NCBI GenBank assembly: GCA_037953745.1
Contig: JBAKBP010012320.1
Location: 1-64,000 of the forward strand
Source of the DNA: Lithodes maja
Taxonomy: Eukaryota; Arthropoda; Malacostraca; Decapoda; Lithodidae
Direction: 5' to 3'
Length of the DNA stretch: 64,000 nucleotides
A program made the translations under genes and the position numbers. The first letter of the stretch is position 1; each line of letters opens with the position of its first letter. Below, piece by piece: positions 54,494 to 64,000 of the stretch. The notes below the pieces were generated by a model. It was given only the letters and a program-made list of their open reading frames with translations, was not told the origin of the DNA and made no database searches.

Positions 54494-56116
54494 ATGAAGG
54501 CGTACATAGAAAGGCCGCTTGAGGAGAATACCCCAATACTAGCTGTAAATACTGTACCACATTCTGTACCAGACTCGTGGGAATTGCAAAAGGTAGGAGA
54601 CTCTGATGTGATTGAGTTTGGTGATCTTCCTTCACCTTGTGGAAGCCCAAAGAACAGCGAACTATTATGTACCTTAGATCAATATTTGTCGGACATGTCG
54701 CCATCACGTAGAGATGATCTTAGGAAATTGCTTGTAAGTTACCCTTCAGTCACATTGGATGTCCCTGGCTTTTGCAAGGACCATCATCACGATGTTATCT
54801 TGACCTCACCAGAAGTAAGACCTATCAAACAATCACCATACAGACTAAACCCTCAGAAGCAAGAGATCATGAGAAAGGAAATTTACTTTATGTTGGAGAA
54901 GTCCTTAGTGGAACCAAGTCATTCCCCTTGGGCGTCACCCTCTTTATTAGTCCCAAAACCAGACGGTAGTAGTAGGCTGTGTACTGATTACAGTTAAGTA
55001 AATGCAGTGACAGTCCCTGATGCATATCCACTACCTAGAATTGATGACCTAATAGATAAAGTAGGGGCTGCTAAGGTAGTATCAACCATAGACTTGCAGA
55101 AGGGGTATTACCAAATTGGGATGACCGATAGAGCTAAAGTCATCTCGGCTTTCACCACTCCTTTTGGGCTCTTCCAATATAGAGTCATGCCTTTTGGCAT
55201 GATGAATGCTCCTGCCACATTTCAAAGGGTCATGTCATATACTATTCAGGATTTAGAAGGGGTAGACACTTACTTAGATGACATCGTGATTATTTCAGAT
55301 ACTTGGGAGGATCATCTTTCCAGACTGGATGGGCTGATGGAGCGCTTGGCTGCTGCTGGATTCACCATCAACCTAGCCAAGTCCTGCTTTGGACGTGGAT
55401 CAGTGACCTACCTTGGCCATGTGGTGGGTCAGGGTACTGCACGCCCCAAGGAAGCTAACGTGGAGACCATCACCGCCTTTCCCCAGCCAACTGACCGCAA
55501 ATCCATCATGCGGTTTTTAGGGATGTGCGGATTCTACCGCAGATTCTGTCCAAACTTTGCAGCCATATCAGCGCCCCTCTCCGATCTTACAAGCCCAAAA
55601 ATTAAGTTTGTCTGGACTCCCACCTGTACTGCTGCCTTTGACCACCTGAAGTGCCTCCTTTCATCCTACCCGGTACTTCATGCTCCTGATTCCGCATTGC
55701 CTTACCATCTTCAGGTTGATGCGAGTGATAGAGGAGTCGGGGCAGTACTTCTGCAACCAGATAAGACAACTGGTGTCCTACATCCTGTCTCTTACTTCTC
55801 CACCAAACTGAAGAAACACCAGAGGAGTTATTCCACAGTGGAGAAGGAGTGCTTGGCGATTGTATCAGCGGTGAAGAAGTTCGAATGTTATCTCCCTCAG
55901 CACTATCCACCAATCATCATCTATACTGACCACAACCCGCTTACTTTTCTGCACAAGATGAAGAACAACAACCAACGACTTCTCCGGTGGGCTCTAAAGT
56001 TACAGGAGTACCATCTCATTGTTCGCCATATTCGTGGGGTAGACAATCGGATTGCAGACGCCTTGTCAAGAGATCTTCCACCTACAGCGGAGCCTATTCC
56101 TCCTCTCGCTACCTAG
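54494..56116 (+). pseudogene. Gypsy reverse transcriptase and RNase H, one stop codon
   Basis: 54494-54997 contains the linker and RT start (HHHDVILTS, SPWASPSLLVPKPDGS, LCTDYS). A TAA at 54995-54997 interrupts where a Lys/Arg is usual, and the frame resumes at once: AYPLPRIDDL, VSTIDLQKGYYQI (first Asp), PFGMMNAPATFQRVM, YLDDIVI (catalytic pair, 55271-55282), FLGMCGFYRRF. RNase H follows: LQVDASDRGVGAVL (first Asp), STVEKECLAIV (Glu), IIYTDHNPL (Asp), and RIADALSR near the end. No chromodomain and no integrase downstream; the stop at 56114 is 28 bp from the polypurine tract. Copies RNA into cDNA if intact. Confidence 0.93.
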
Positions 56117-56143
56117 TCCTCTTCGCTCCCCTTCGAGGACTTT

Positions 56144-56154
56144 AAGGGGGGAGG
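56144..56154 (+). promoter_or_regulatory. Polypurine tract
   Basis: AAGGGGGGAGG directly before the 3' LTR; primes plus-strand DNA synthesis in LTR elements. Confidence 0.85.
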
Positions 56155-57049
56155 TGTCACAGACCTATAGGCTCTGACTGTACGGGTTCACTTCCACCCT
56201 TCAAACGCATCAACCAGTCTGAGATCGGGGTCGGGGCTTCAAGCAACCAAACCAACAGAGGCCCGAAACTTCGCATCCCAATATCCTTCTTACTTCTATC
56301 CCTCTCATTTTGATCGAGCAGAGTTTCGAAGTCTCACTCAATAAATATGTAATTCAAATTAAAGTTCAATGGTATCTCTGCTCATGACCACCAGGGGGTG
56401 GAAGTTTCTTTTCTGGTCACATTAAATCTACCGTAGTCAATGACGGGACGGGAATAATGAGTGGGGTCAGTGTTATCTTAGACTTACTCGGTGCAACGTT
56501 CTCGGGAATATCGCTTCCAGAAAGCGTTGTTTTTAAAACTCCAGGAACTACCCCCCTTCGGTTTGACTACGGGAAATATCGTGACTATAACTTATATTTT
56601 CATTTTGATTTTCTTTTTGTTTTCATTTTGTATAAATTAAATATTTTGCATTAATATTAATTACCATTGTATTTGTTTTATTTTGTTAACAAAAATTGTG
56701 TATTCTTTTCTTATCCATATATATTTATACCCTAATGATTAAATGAAGTGAGGAAGATTAACCCTATATAATATCCAGAAGACTACTTTGAAATCTGATT
56801 AAAATAAGAGAACTACTCTTAAATTAAAATATCATCTTAGTAATAAATATTAAAATAAGAGAACTACTCTTAAAGAGACTTTACCTTAATACAAGTACTA
56901 AATTAATAAAAGTACTTATCCATACTGAACACCCTTAAACTAAAGTTCAGTCTTTGTGTTCAACCTAAAGGTCACCCTCTAGACTCCTTCGGGGCCAAAT
57001 CTTTAACTAAGCTAGTTCCACTAGTCTCTCCAAACTTTGGGTTGTAACA
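56155..57049 (+). repeat. 3' LTR (895 bp)
   Basis: TGTCACAGACC to GTTGTAACA. Lacks MITE-D; the empty site CTCTTAAATTAAAA is at 56816-56829. Has an internal direct repeat of AATAAGAGAACTACTCTTAA (about 56804 and 56858). Confidence 0.93.
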
Positions 57050-57053
57050 CCAT
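57050..57053. repeat. CCAT target duplication, right of Gypsy
   Basis: Partner of 42843-42846; 4 bp is within the range known for Gypsy elements. Confidence 0.7.
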
Positions 57054-58419
57054 AAATAAGTACATGCTATGGAATCTATTGAACCTATTGGAGATAAAGT
57101 AATTTAGTACCCTAAATTACAGCATAAGATTTGTATGCAGTGTTGTAATGAGTTATATTAATAGAAAATGCCCACTGAAATCTAACTAAGATTAAATATT
57201 TATGGAAATGTACTTGTGCATTTTGATATATATTAATGTCCCTTGATTTTTGTGATGGTATTGATATTGCAAAGAAAATAGACTGCTTACAAATCTGGTT
57301 CTGTATTTTAATATATGATAGGCCAACCTTCTTGAAACTCTAAAAGGCTAGAAGAAATGGGCTGAAACTTTCCTATCTTATTCCCTGGGTGACTCTTCCC
57401 AAATTATGAAAATCCCATGCTTGATTACCATTTATTGATGTTAATGGTAAAGAATATTGGGCAATTATAAAAGACTATTCTATTATAATTAAGCCAGATA
57501 TCTTTGCCACTAAGATTAATAATTGGTAATCACTTTATGTGAGAGTTCTATGACTTTGGAAGAGTTGACCAGGAAATAGGTGTGGTAATGCAGTTTATTT
57601 ACTTTACCTTTTTAGTTAACCCATTGATGAATATGAATCACTAAGTTAATTTTGGTTACCTGACTATTATATGCAGCTTAGGAAGACTTGAGCAATGAGA
57701 GGGGTAATCTTAATTTATTAACCCTTGAGATTGATCTGGTAGACTGGTACTTCCTAAGCTGAATATAATTGAATGCTAGCCAATATTCCCAAAGTGCATC
57801 ATATTTGAATTGGTTTAGAATATTTACTGCTATAATTACTGAAAGTTATTATCAGCCCCTTTATAAATATGAGTAAGTTAATTCTGGATATTTGATTATT
57901 TTATGTTGCTTTGGAATTATTTTGGCATTTATACTCTTAATTATTCCTTAAGTGCATAGAATTTCTCTTAGCCAGCATGACTTGTTAATGCTGGCTATTG
58001 GATGATTTTATTAAGCTTTGGAAGGATCTGGGTCTAATGGAGTTTTATACTTTATTATTCCTAGAAGTTTTTCTGAAGTGCATACAATTTCTCCTTAGCC
58101 AGCATGACTTATTATTTTGAGAGGGTTAAAGGTTCATGATTTCATTGGTGTACTTATTTTTGCTTAAGAGTGTACTGTATCATGTAAGCAATGGTTTGGC
58201 TGCATTTATGTAGGTTTAAAACTTTATATGTTGGGTTTGCATATTTAAATGTGGTTGTCTATCACTGACTGAAAAAATGTGCCAAAATACCTTAAAGATT
58301 TAAAAATAGCCGGTCGATGTAAAGTATTTAAATTGGTAAAAATCAATTATTTTACGATGCATATGCTATTTGAAAATACAAAATACATACTTTGTTTGCA
58401 TGGTAAGTGAAAATATCAC
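57054..58419. other. AT-rich sequence with family E debris
   Basis: No gene. Family E cores CAGCTTAGGAAGA (57673), ACTTCCTAAGCTGAATATA (57750) and AAGCTTTGGAAGGATCT (58014), with TTAGCCAGCATGACTT twice (57975, 58094). GACTCTTCCCAAAT near 57391 also occurs near 38819. Confidence 0.5.
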
Positions 58420-58423
58420 TTAA

Positions 58424-58646
58424 CCCTCTCCGACATACGACGCAATTTTGAGCCTATTGGGGATACTTTAAAGCCTTTGTTACCATCAGGGGTATTTAGA
58501 AACCTTTAGTTTAGTTACTTCAACCTCTGCAGTTGTCTTTGAGTTAACTGTGGGCAGAAAACTAATTTTGGAGAGGTAATTATAAGAGTGAGAGAACTCT
58601 TTCTTATTGCTAATCTGGCAACCTCTGCGTCATAACTGCGTGAGAG
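58424..58646 (-). mobile_element. TTAA mini-element C4 (223 bp)
   Basis: TTAA at 58420-58423 and 58647-58650. Left end CCCTCTCCGACATACGACG; the right end is altered (CTGCGTGAGAG). Otherwise very close to C2. Confidence 0.87.
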
Positions 58647-58761
58647 TTAACATGCAAAGAAAGTAATATTATTTTCATACAGATATTTTACTACGATTTG
58701 TTTACGGACTGTTTTTATAAATTATTAAAAGTTTCTTTGGCTGTTATGTGATAGTTTAACC

Positions 58762-58987
58762 ATATTTATATAATGCACACTCATGATATAAAGTTTAAAA
58801 CTTAGAATGAATAGTTTGACAACCAAAGGATCATTATGAACTCTGGATATGTTCAACCAAAGTTTTTTTTAAGTATATTTATATAATGCACACTCATGAT
58901 ATAAAGTTTAAAACTTAGAATGAATAGTTTGACAACCAAATGATCATTATGAACTCTGGATATGTTCAACCAAAGTTTTTTTTAAGT
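58762..58987 (+). repeat. 113-bp tandem duplication
   Basis: Units begin ATATTTATATAATGCACACT at 58762 and 58875 and are almost identical through CAACCAAAGTTTTTTTTAAG. Confidence 0.93.
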
Positions 58988-59182
58988 AATGTGGTTGAAA
59001 GTTCTAGAAGCATAATGACTAAAGTTCAGAGCCCTCATTATTTGTCTGGTCTTAAAGTCTCTTAAGATGGCAACTAATGTTTCTGTGACAGTCTTTGGTT
59101 GTACTGTTTTTTCTGGGTTGCATGTGTTCTTAGTGCATTTCAAACTTAACCTCCATAGCCCATGCTTGTCATGAGCTCTTAA

Positions 59183-59311
59183 CTCTTGGTATACTGTCAC
59201 TATTTCTGGCTAGCCTGAGATTATTTTAATCAGCTTAGAAAGGACTTCTTTCCTAAGCTGACTAAAAGCTTTTGAGGTTAGCCAGAATAAGTAGTGACAG
59301 TACTGAAAGGG
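59183..59311 (+). mobile_element. Palindromic family E element (129 bp)
   Basis: TTAA at 59179-59182 on the left and a degenerate TTAC at 59312-59315 on the right. Arms: ATACTGTCACTATTTCTGGC with GCTAGCC, and CAGCTTAGAAAGGA, each mirrored on the other side (TCCTAAGCTGA, AGGTTAGCCAGAATAA, GTAGTGACAGTA). The best-preserved family E foldback in the window. Confidence 0.7.
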
Positions 59312-59439
59312 TTACTTGAGCCAATGAAAAGACTGGGTATGGTATGTGAGGTTAGGTTTGAAATGCACAGAGTTGCTGGGCCAATCCTGGATGGTCAAGT
59401 AGAACGTATCTCCACAAATTGCCAGCAAGAATCTAGAGA

Positions 59440-59880
59440 TAGAAAAGTGTTTGCGGTGTGAAATGTTTGGGTTTCACCCCATAGACTTTTGACTTATTTC
59501 CCCCAGAATTTTGCTATTTCCCCAAGAATTTTGCTAAGTCCAGCCTTAGCAAATTTCTGGGGGTGACTGAAAAATGTCAAAGTCTAGTGGAACTTATCAA
59601 ATTTTCAGTGGTGTAAACTTTGGAACATTTCACAAGTCTAGTTCTGATCATCATCAGACTGGACTTTTGAAATTTTCCCAAGTTTACACTACTGAATTTT
59701 TTTTAAGTTTCACTGAAAAAAAATTCTGAATTTTCCAAAAAAAAACAATGACATTTTTTCCTGAGTCCAGTCTATGACTGGACTTGGCCTTTGGAAAATT
59801 TTGCATGTCCACAGTTCTGATATGTTTGGAGCTCTGGCAAAATTTTGCAAAGTGACAAAGCTAACTGAATTCAAATTCCA
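59440..59880. repeat. Cluster of inverted repeats
   Basis: At least three nested foldbacks: 59479-59590 (TAGACTTTTGACTT and CCCCCAGAATTTTGCT mirrored), 59600-59697 (GTGTAAACTT mirrored around TCTGATCATCATCAGA), and AGTCCAGTCTATGACTGGAC near 59766. No coding frame. Confidence 0.7.
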
Positions 59881-60992
59881 TTCAGTGTTTTTATTTTTTT
59901 TACTTTAACAAAATACTCATTCAGAGTATAAGTAAAAATAGATATTCAATCTAAAATCCCATTCAGTAAAGTAAGAGTCCAGCCTTTGGTATGAACCTAA
60001 GGTGAACTGTATCCTATTACATGTATTATAATAAAACAATAAAGATATTATGGTATTCAAAACTTAATGCATTTCCAAATATTACATGACAGTTATTTGT
60101 GATATAATTACTTAAGTCTTCAAGCACCTTTCAATGCACTACTTACAGTAACTTCTTACAAACATTAGGCTTTGGGATTGTAAACAACTAAAGTCTATGC
60201 TGTTTTAAATAGATAACATTTGATAACTTTAAAAAATTATAGATAACTTCTTTGGGTACTGGATATTTTTTACGTGACTGTTTTATGAATGATTATAATG
60301 AACAACTATTATAAACCTTTAACTTATTGTTATTTCTGTCTAATAAAATTGACTTGGTATACTTATGTTTCTCAATAAACCTTTTAACATTTGGCTTTGC
60401 CAAATTATAAACTAAAACTTGAACTAATCAAAATAACTTAATACAATTCCAAACTTCATGGATACAAAGGACAACTGGTTCTAGTGACTGATTCATATAA
60501 ATAATCATGGACTTAACAAGAATATAAATGTCTGAGTGGCTTAGAGACTGGCATCAGAGTGTACAACTGTACATTCTCTCATTAAACTGAGTAAATATTA
60601 ATAAAAGTGAATGTGCCTGAGCATATACTGATAGTTAATTATATAAAAAGTCTTCAATTATTGGTAATTAGAAATACAACATAGTAAGGACCTAAGTAAA
60701 TATGCCATACCTATTATTGCTAAGCAATGTTTCATCAATAAATTAAAATTTCAAACTAAGCAAACCAAAACTGGGACAAAGGCAAAATTGCTATGTGGAA
60801 ACCTCAATTATATAGCCTATCATTCATCAGATAAATATTACCATAATCAAAACCAAATATTATAATGTAAAACTTTCACAATAAACAAACAAACTATATA
60901 AAGACAAAAAAAACTTATCAACGTTGTGGAAACTATGCTTGAGCAACAAAATTAAAGGGAAATCAAGCATCAACAGTATCTAATGACTAATA
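59881..60992. other. AT-rich spacer, no gene seen
   Basis: Two dispersed-motif copies (about 60747 and 60867) with GGGACAAAGGCAAA and GCTATGTGGAAAC following. Nothing else recognised. Confidence 0.5.
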
Positions 60993-63900
60993 AAGTCCAA
61001 AAAACGGTCCCCTGGGCCCTCCAGGAAGGCCCGTCAAAATCGAAATCCTAAACTAATAATCCGATTTTAATTCTGTTTGCCCCATTCGCTTCAGCTTGCC
61101 AAAGTGTACTTATGGTATAAATGTAAACAAAATCCGTTCATAAATAACTCGTCTATGGCGTTTTTAAACTTTAAAATAGGCCTAGGGGGCCTAAAAATAA
61201 ATAGGTCAAAATTTAAAAAAATTTATACCATTGAATCCGCAACGGCGAGACGAATCCAAATATGTAATACCCTAATATTGACAAGTCAAAATTCGACCAA
61301 AATCACCGATTTGCCTGGGCTTAAAGGTTTTTTGAGAAAATAATTTCGATTCTAGGCGAATGGCTAGGCGAAAATGAAATCTAAGACCATGTCTAGAAGC
61401 AGCTCGGTCCCCTGGGCCCTCCAGGAAGGCCCAGTCAAAATCGAAATCCTAAACTAATAGTCCGATTTTAATTCTGTTTGCACCATTCGATTCAGCTTGC
61501 CAAAGTGTACTTATGGTATAAATTTAAACAAAATCCGTTCATAAATAACTCGTCTATGGCGTTTCTAAACTTTAAAATAGGCCTAGGAGGCCTAAAAATA
61601 GTTCAAAATTAAAAAAATATATACAGTATACCGTTGAATCCGCAACGGCGAGACGAATCCAAATATATAATAATATTGACAAGTCAAAATTCAACCAAAA
61701 TCACCGATTTGCCTGGGTTTTTGAGTTTTTTTTTTCGATTTTTTTTTTCGATTCTGGGCGAATGGCTGGGCGAAAATTAAATCTAAGACCATGTCTAGAA
61801 GCAGCTCGGCGAGAAAAATCGAATGACACCATGTAGAATTCCCTAGGACTTATAGTTTGGGCTACAGAGGACTTTTAAAGTCCAAAAAACGGTCCCCTGG
61901 GCCCTCCAGGAAGGCCCAGTCAAAATCGAAATCCTAAACTAATGGTCCGATTTTAATTCTGTTTGCGCCATTCCATTCAGCTTGCCAAAGTGTACTCAAG
62001 GTATACATTTAAACAAAATCCGTTCATAAATAACTTGTCTATGGAGTTTTAAACTTTAAAATAGGCCTAGGGGGCCTAAAAATAGTTCAAAATTAAAAAC
62101 AAATTATACCGTTGAATCCGCAACGGCGAGACGAATCCAAATATGTAATAATATTGACAAGTCAAAATTCGACCAAAATCACCGATTCACCGAAACCCAA
62201 GTTTTTTTTTTATTTTTTTTCGATTCTGGCCGAATGGCTCGGCGAAAATGAAATCTAAGACCATGTCTAGAAGCAGCTCGGCGAGAAAAATCGAATGGCA
62301 CCAAGTAGAATTCCCTAGGACTTATAGTTGGGCTACAGAGGACTTTTAAAGTCCAAAAAACGGTCCCCTGGGCCCTCCAGGAAAAATCGAAATCCTAAAC
62401 TAATGGTCCGATTTTAATTCTGTTTGCGCCATTCGATTCTGCTTGCCAAAGTGTAAATATGGTATCAATTTAAACAAAATCCGTTCGTAAATAACTCGTC
62501 TATGGCGTTTTTAAACTTTAAAATAGGCCTAGAGGACCTAAAAATAGTTCAAAATTAAAAACAAATTATACCGTTGAATCCGCAACGGCGAGACGAATCC
62601 AAATATGTAATAATATTGACAAGTCAAAACTCGACCAAAATCACCGAATCACCGAAACCCAAGTTTTTTTCCGATTTTTTTTTCGATTCTGGCCGAATGG
62701 CTCGGCGAAAATGAAATCTAAGACCATGTCTAGAAGCAGCTCGGCGAGAAAAATCGAATGGCACCAAGTAGAATTCCCTAGGACTTATAGTTGGGCTACA
62801 GAGGACTTTTAAAGTCCAAAAAACGGTCCCCTGGGCCCTCCAGGAAAAATCGAAATCCTAAACTAATGGTCCGATTTTAATTCTGTTTGCGCCATTCAAT
62901 TCTGCTTGCCAAAGTGTACTTATGGTATCAATTTAAACAAAATCCGTTCGTAAATAACTCGTCTATGGCGTTTTAAAACTTTAAAATAGGCCTAGGGGGC
63001 CTAAAAATAGTTCAAAATTAAAAAAAATATATATACCGTTGAATCCGCAACGGCGAGACGAATCCAAATATGTAATAATATTGACAAGTCAAAATTCGGC
63101 CAAAATCACCGATTTGCCTGGGCTTAAAGGTTTTTTGAGAAATTAATTTCGATTCTGGGCGAATGGCTGGGCGAAAATGAAATCTAAGACCATGTCTAGA
63201 AGCAGCTCGGCGAGAAAAATCGAATGGCACCAAGTAGAATTCCCTAGGACTTATAGTTTGGGCTACAGACGACTTTTAAAGTCCACAAAACGGTCCCCTG
63301 GGCCCTCCAAGAAGGCCCAGTCAAAATTGAAATCCTAAACTAATGGTCCGATTTTAATTATGTTTGCGCCATTCGATTCAGCTTGCCAAAGTGTACTTAT
63401 GGTATAAATTTAAACAAAATCCGTTCATAAATAACTCGTCTATGGCGTTTTTAAACCTGAAAATAAGCCCAGCCTAAAAATAGGTCAAAATAAAAAATAT
63501 ATATACCGTTGAATCCACAACGGCAAGTCAAAATTCGACCAAAATTACCGATTTGCCTGGGCTTAATTAAACCCAAGGTTTTTTGATTAAATATTTTCGA
63601 TTCTGGCCGAATGGCTGGGCGAAAATGAAATCTAAGACCATGTCTAGAAGCAGCTCGGCGAGAAAAATCGAATGGCACCAAGTAGAATTCCCTAGGACTT
63701 ATACTTTGGGCTACAGAGGACTTTTAAAGTCCAAAAAACGGTCCCCTGGGCCCTCCAGGAAGGCCCAGTCAAAATCGAAATCCTAAACTAATGGTCCGAT
63801 TTTAATTCTGTTTGCGCCATTCCATTCAGCTTGCCAAAGTGTACTTAAGGTATACATTTAAACAAAATCCGTTCATAAATAACTTGTCTATGGAGTTTTT

Positions 63901-64000
63901 AAACTTTAAAATAGGCCTAGGGGGCCTAAAAATAGTTCAAAATTAAAATAAAATTATACCGTTGAATCCGCAACGGCGAGACGAATCCAAATATGTAATA
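60993..64000 (+). repeat. Complex satellite, seven units of about 400-485 bp, open at window end
   Basis: Anchor CGGTCCCCTGGGCCCTCCA occurs at 61005, 61405, 61890, 62361, 62824, 63291 and 63739. Each unit also has AATCCGCAACGGCGAGACGA and CCATGTCTAGAAGCAGCTCG. Length differences come from small deletions and from T-runs. Reading frames on both strands (for example minus 63018-63233) repeat with the unit and stop at its indels, so they are not genes. Confidence 0.92.

Larger units (their letters stand above)
42847..57049 (+). mobile_element. Ty3/Gypsy LTR retrotransposon with integrase upstream of RT (Gmr1-like)
   Basis: Bounded by TGTCAC...GTAACA LTRs. Order: 5' LTR, tRNA primer site, leader, gag, zinc knuckle, protease, integrase, reverse transcriptase, RNase H, polypurine tract, 3' LTR. 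Integrase before reverse transcriptase is the defining trait of the Gmr1-like group, first described in deuterostomes. Three later DNA-transposon insertions (MITE-D in the 5' LTR, piggyBac-2 in the leader, a TTA-flanked element in gag) account for 6.5 kb; without them the element is about 7.7 kb. Several frameshifts and one stop break the polyprotein. Confidence 0.92.

Noticed and set aside
61077..63786. Short frames inside the satellite
   Set aside because: They repeat with the unit and are broken differently in each copy.

Overview
The window looks like intergenic chromatin from an invertebrate animal, most likely an arthropod and possibly a decapod crustacean. It is AT-rich, it carries TTAGG/CCTAA-type words, and it is packed with piggyBac, RTE, Jockey-like, Gypsy, Tc1/mariner-type and satellite sequence. 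The species cannot be named from sequence alone. I found no convincing host protein gene, rRNA or functional tRNA. Nearly all coding potential belongs to transposons, and most of it is broken.

Layout. 1-1.1 kb: diverged TTAA mini-elements and a tRNA-like repeat. 1.7-5.8 kb: a near-complete piggyBac (piggyBac-1). 6.1-12.5 kb: a nest of TTAA-flanked non-autonomous elements (families A and B), including a three-unit array closed by inverted ends. 12.5-18.4 kb: an RTE-type LINE inserted in-frame into a Jockey/CR1-like LINE tail, then a 5'-truncated RTE copy with a 17-bp target duplication. 20-23.3 kb: a third LINE with a zinc finger inside its reverse transcriptase, split by two TTAA elements. 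23.6-26.6 kb: a decayed Jockey-type LINE. 27-42.4 kb: mainly old non-coding repeats, with SINE-like tRNA-derived copies, a YIDD reverse-transcriptase fragment, and three families of TA-flanked elements with CAGT ends. 42.8-57.0 kb: a Ty3/Gypsy element of about 7.7 kb, expanded to 14.2 kb by three DNA-transposon insertions, one of them a second piggyBac. 57-61 kb: AT-rich relics and inverted repeats. 61-64 kb: a satellite of roughly 400-485 bp units running off the window edge.

Two themes stand out. First, the Gypsy element has the order gag - protease - integrase - reverse transcriptase - RNase H. Integrase lies upstream of reverse transcriptase, the reverse of normal Ty3/Gypsy order and the order known from the Gmr1-like group. 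Second, two piggyBac elements and at least five families of short elements (A-E) use TTAA targets. Several have an empty-site comparison inside this window, which gives direct proof of transposition and the relative order of events.

Limits: boundaries come from reading repeats and target duplications by eye. Identity levels are impressions, not computed values. Several frameshifts fall in homopolymers and could be assembly errors.
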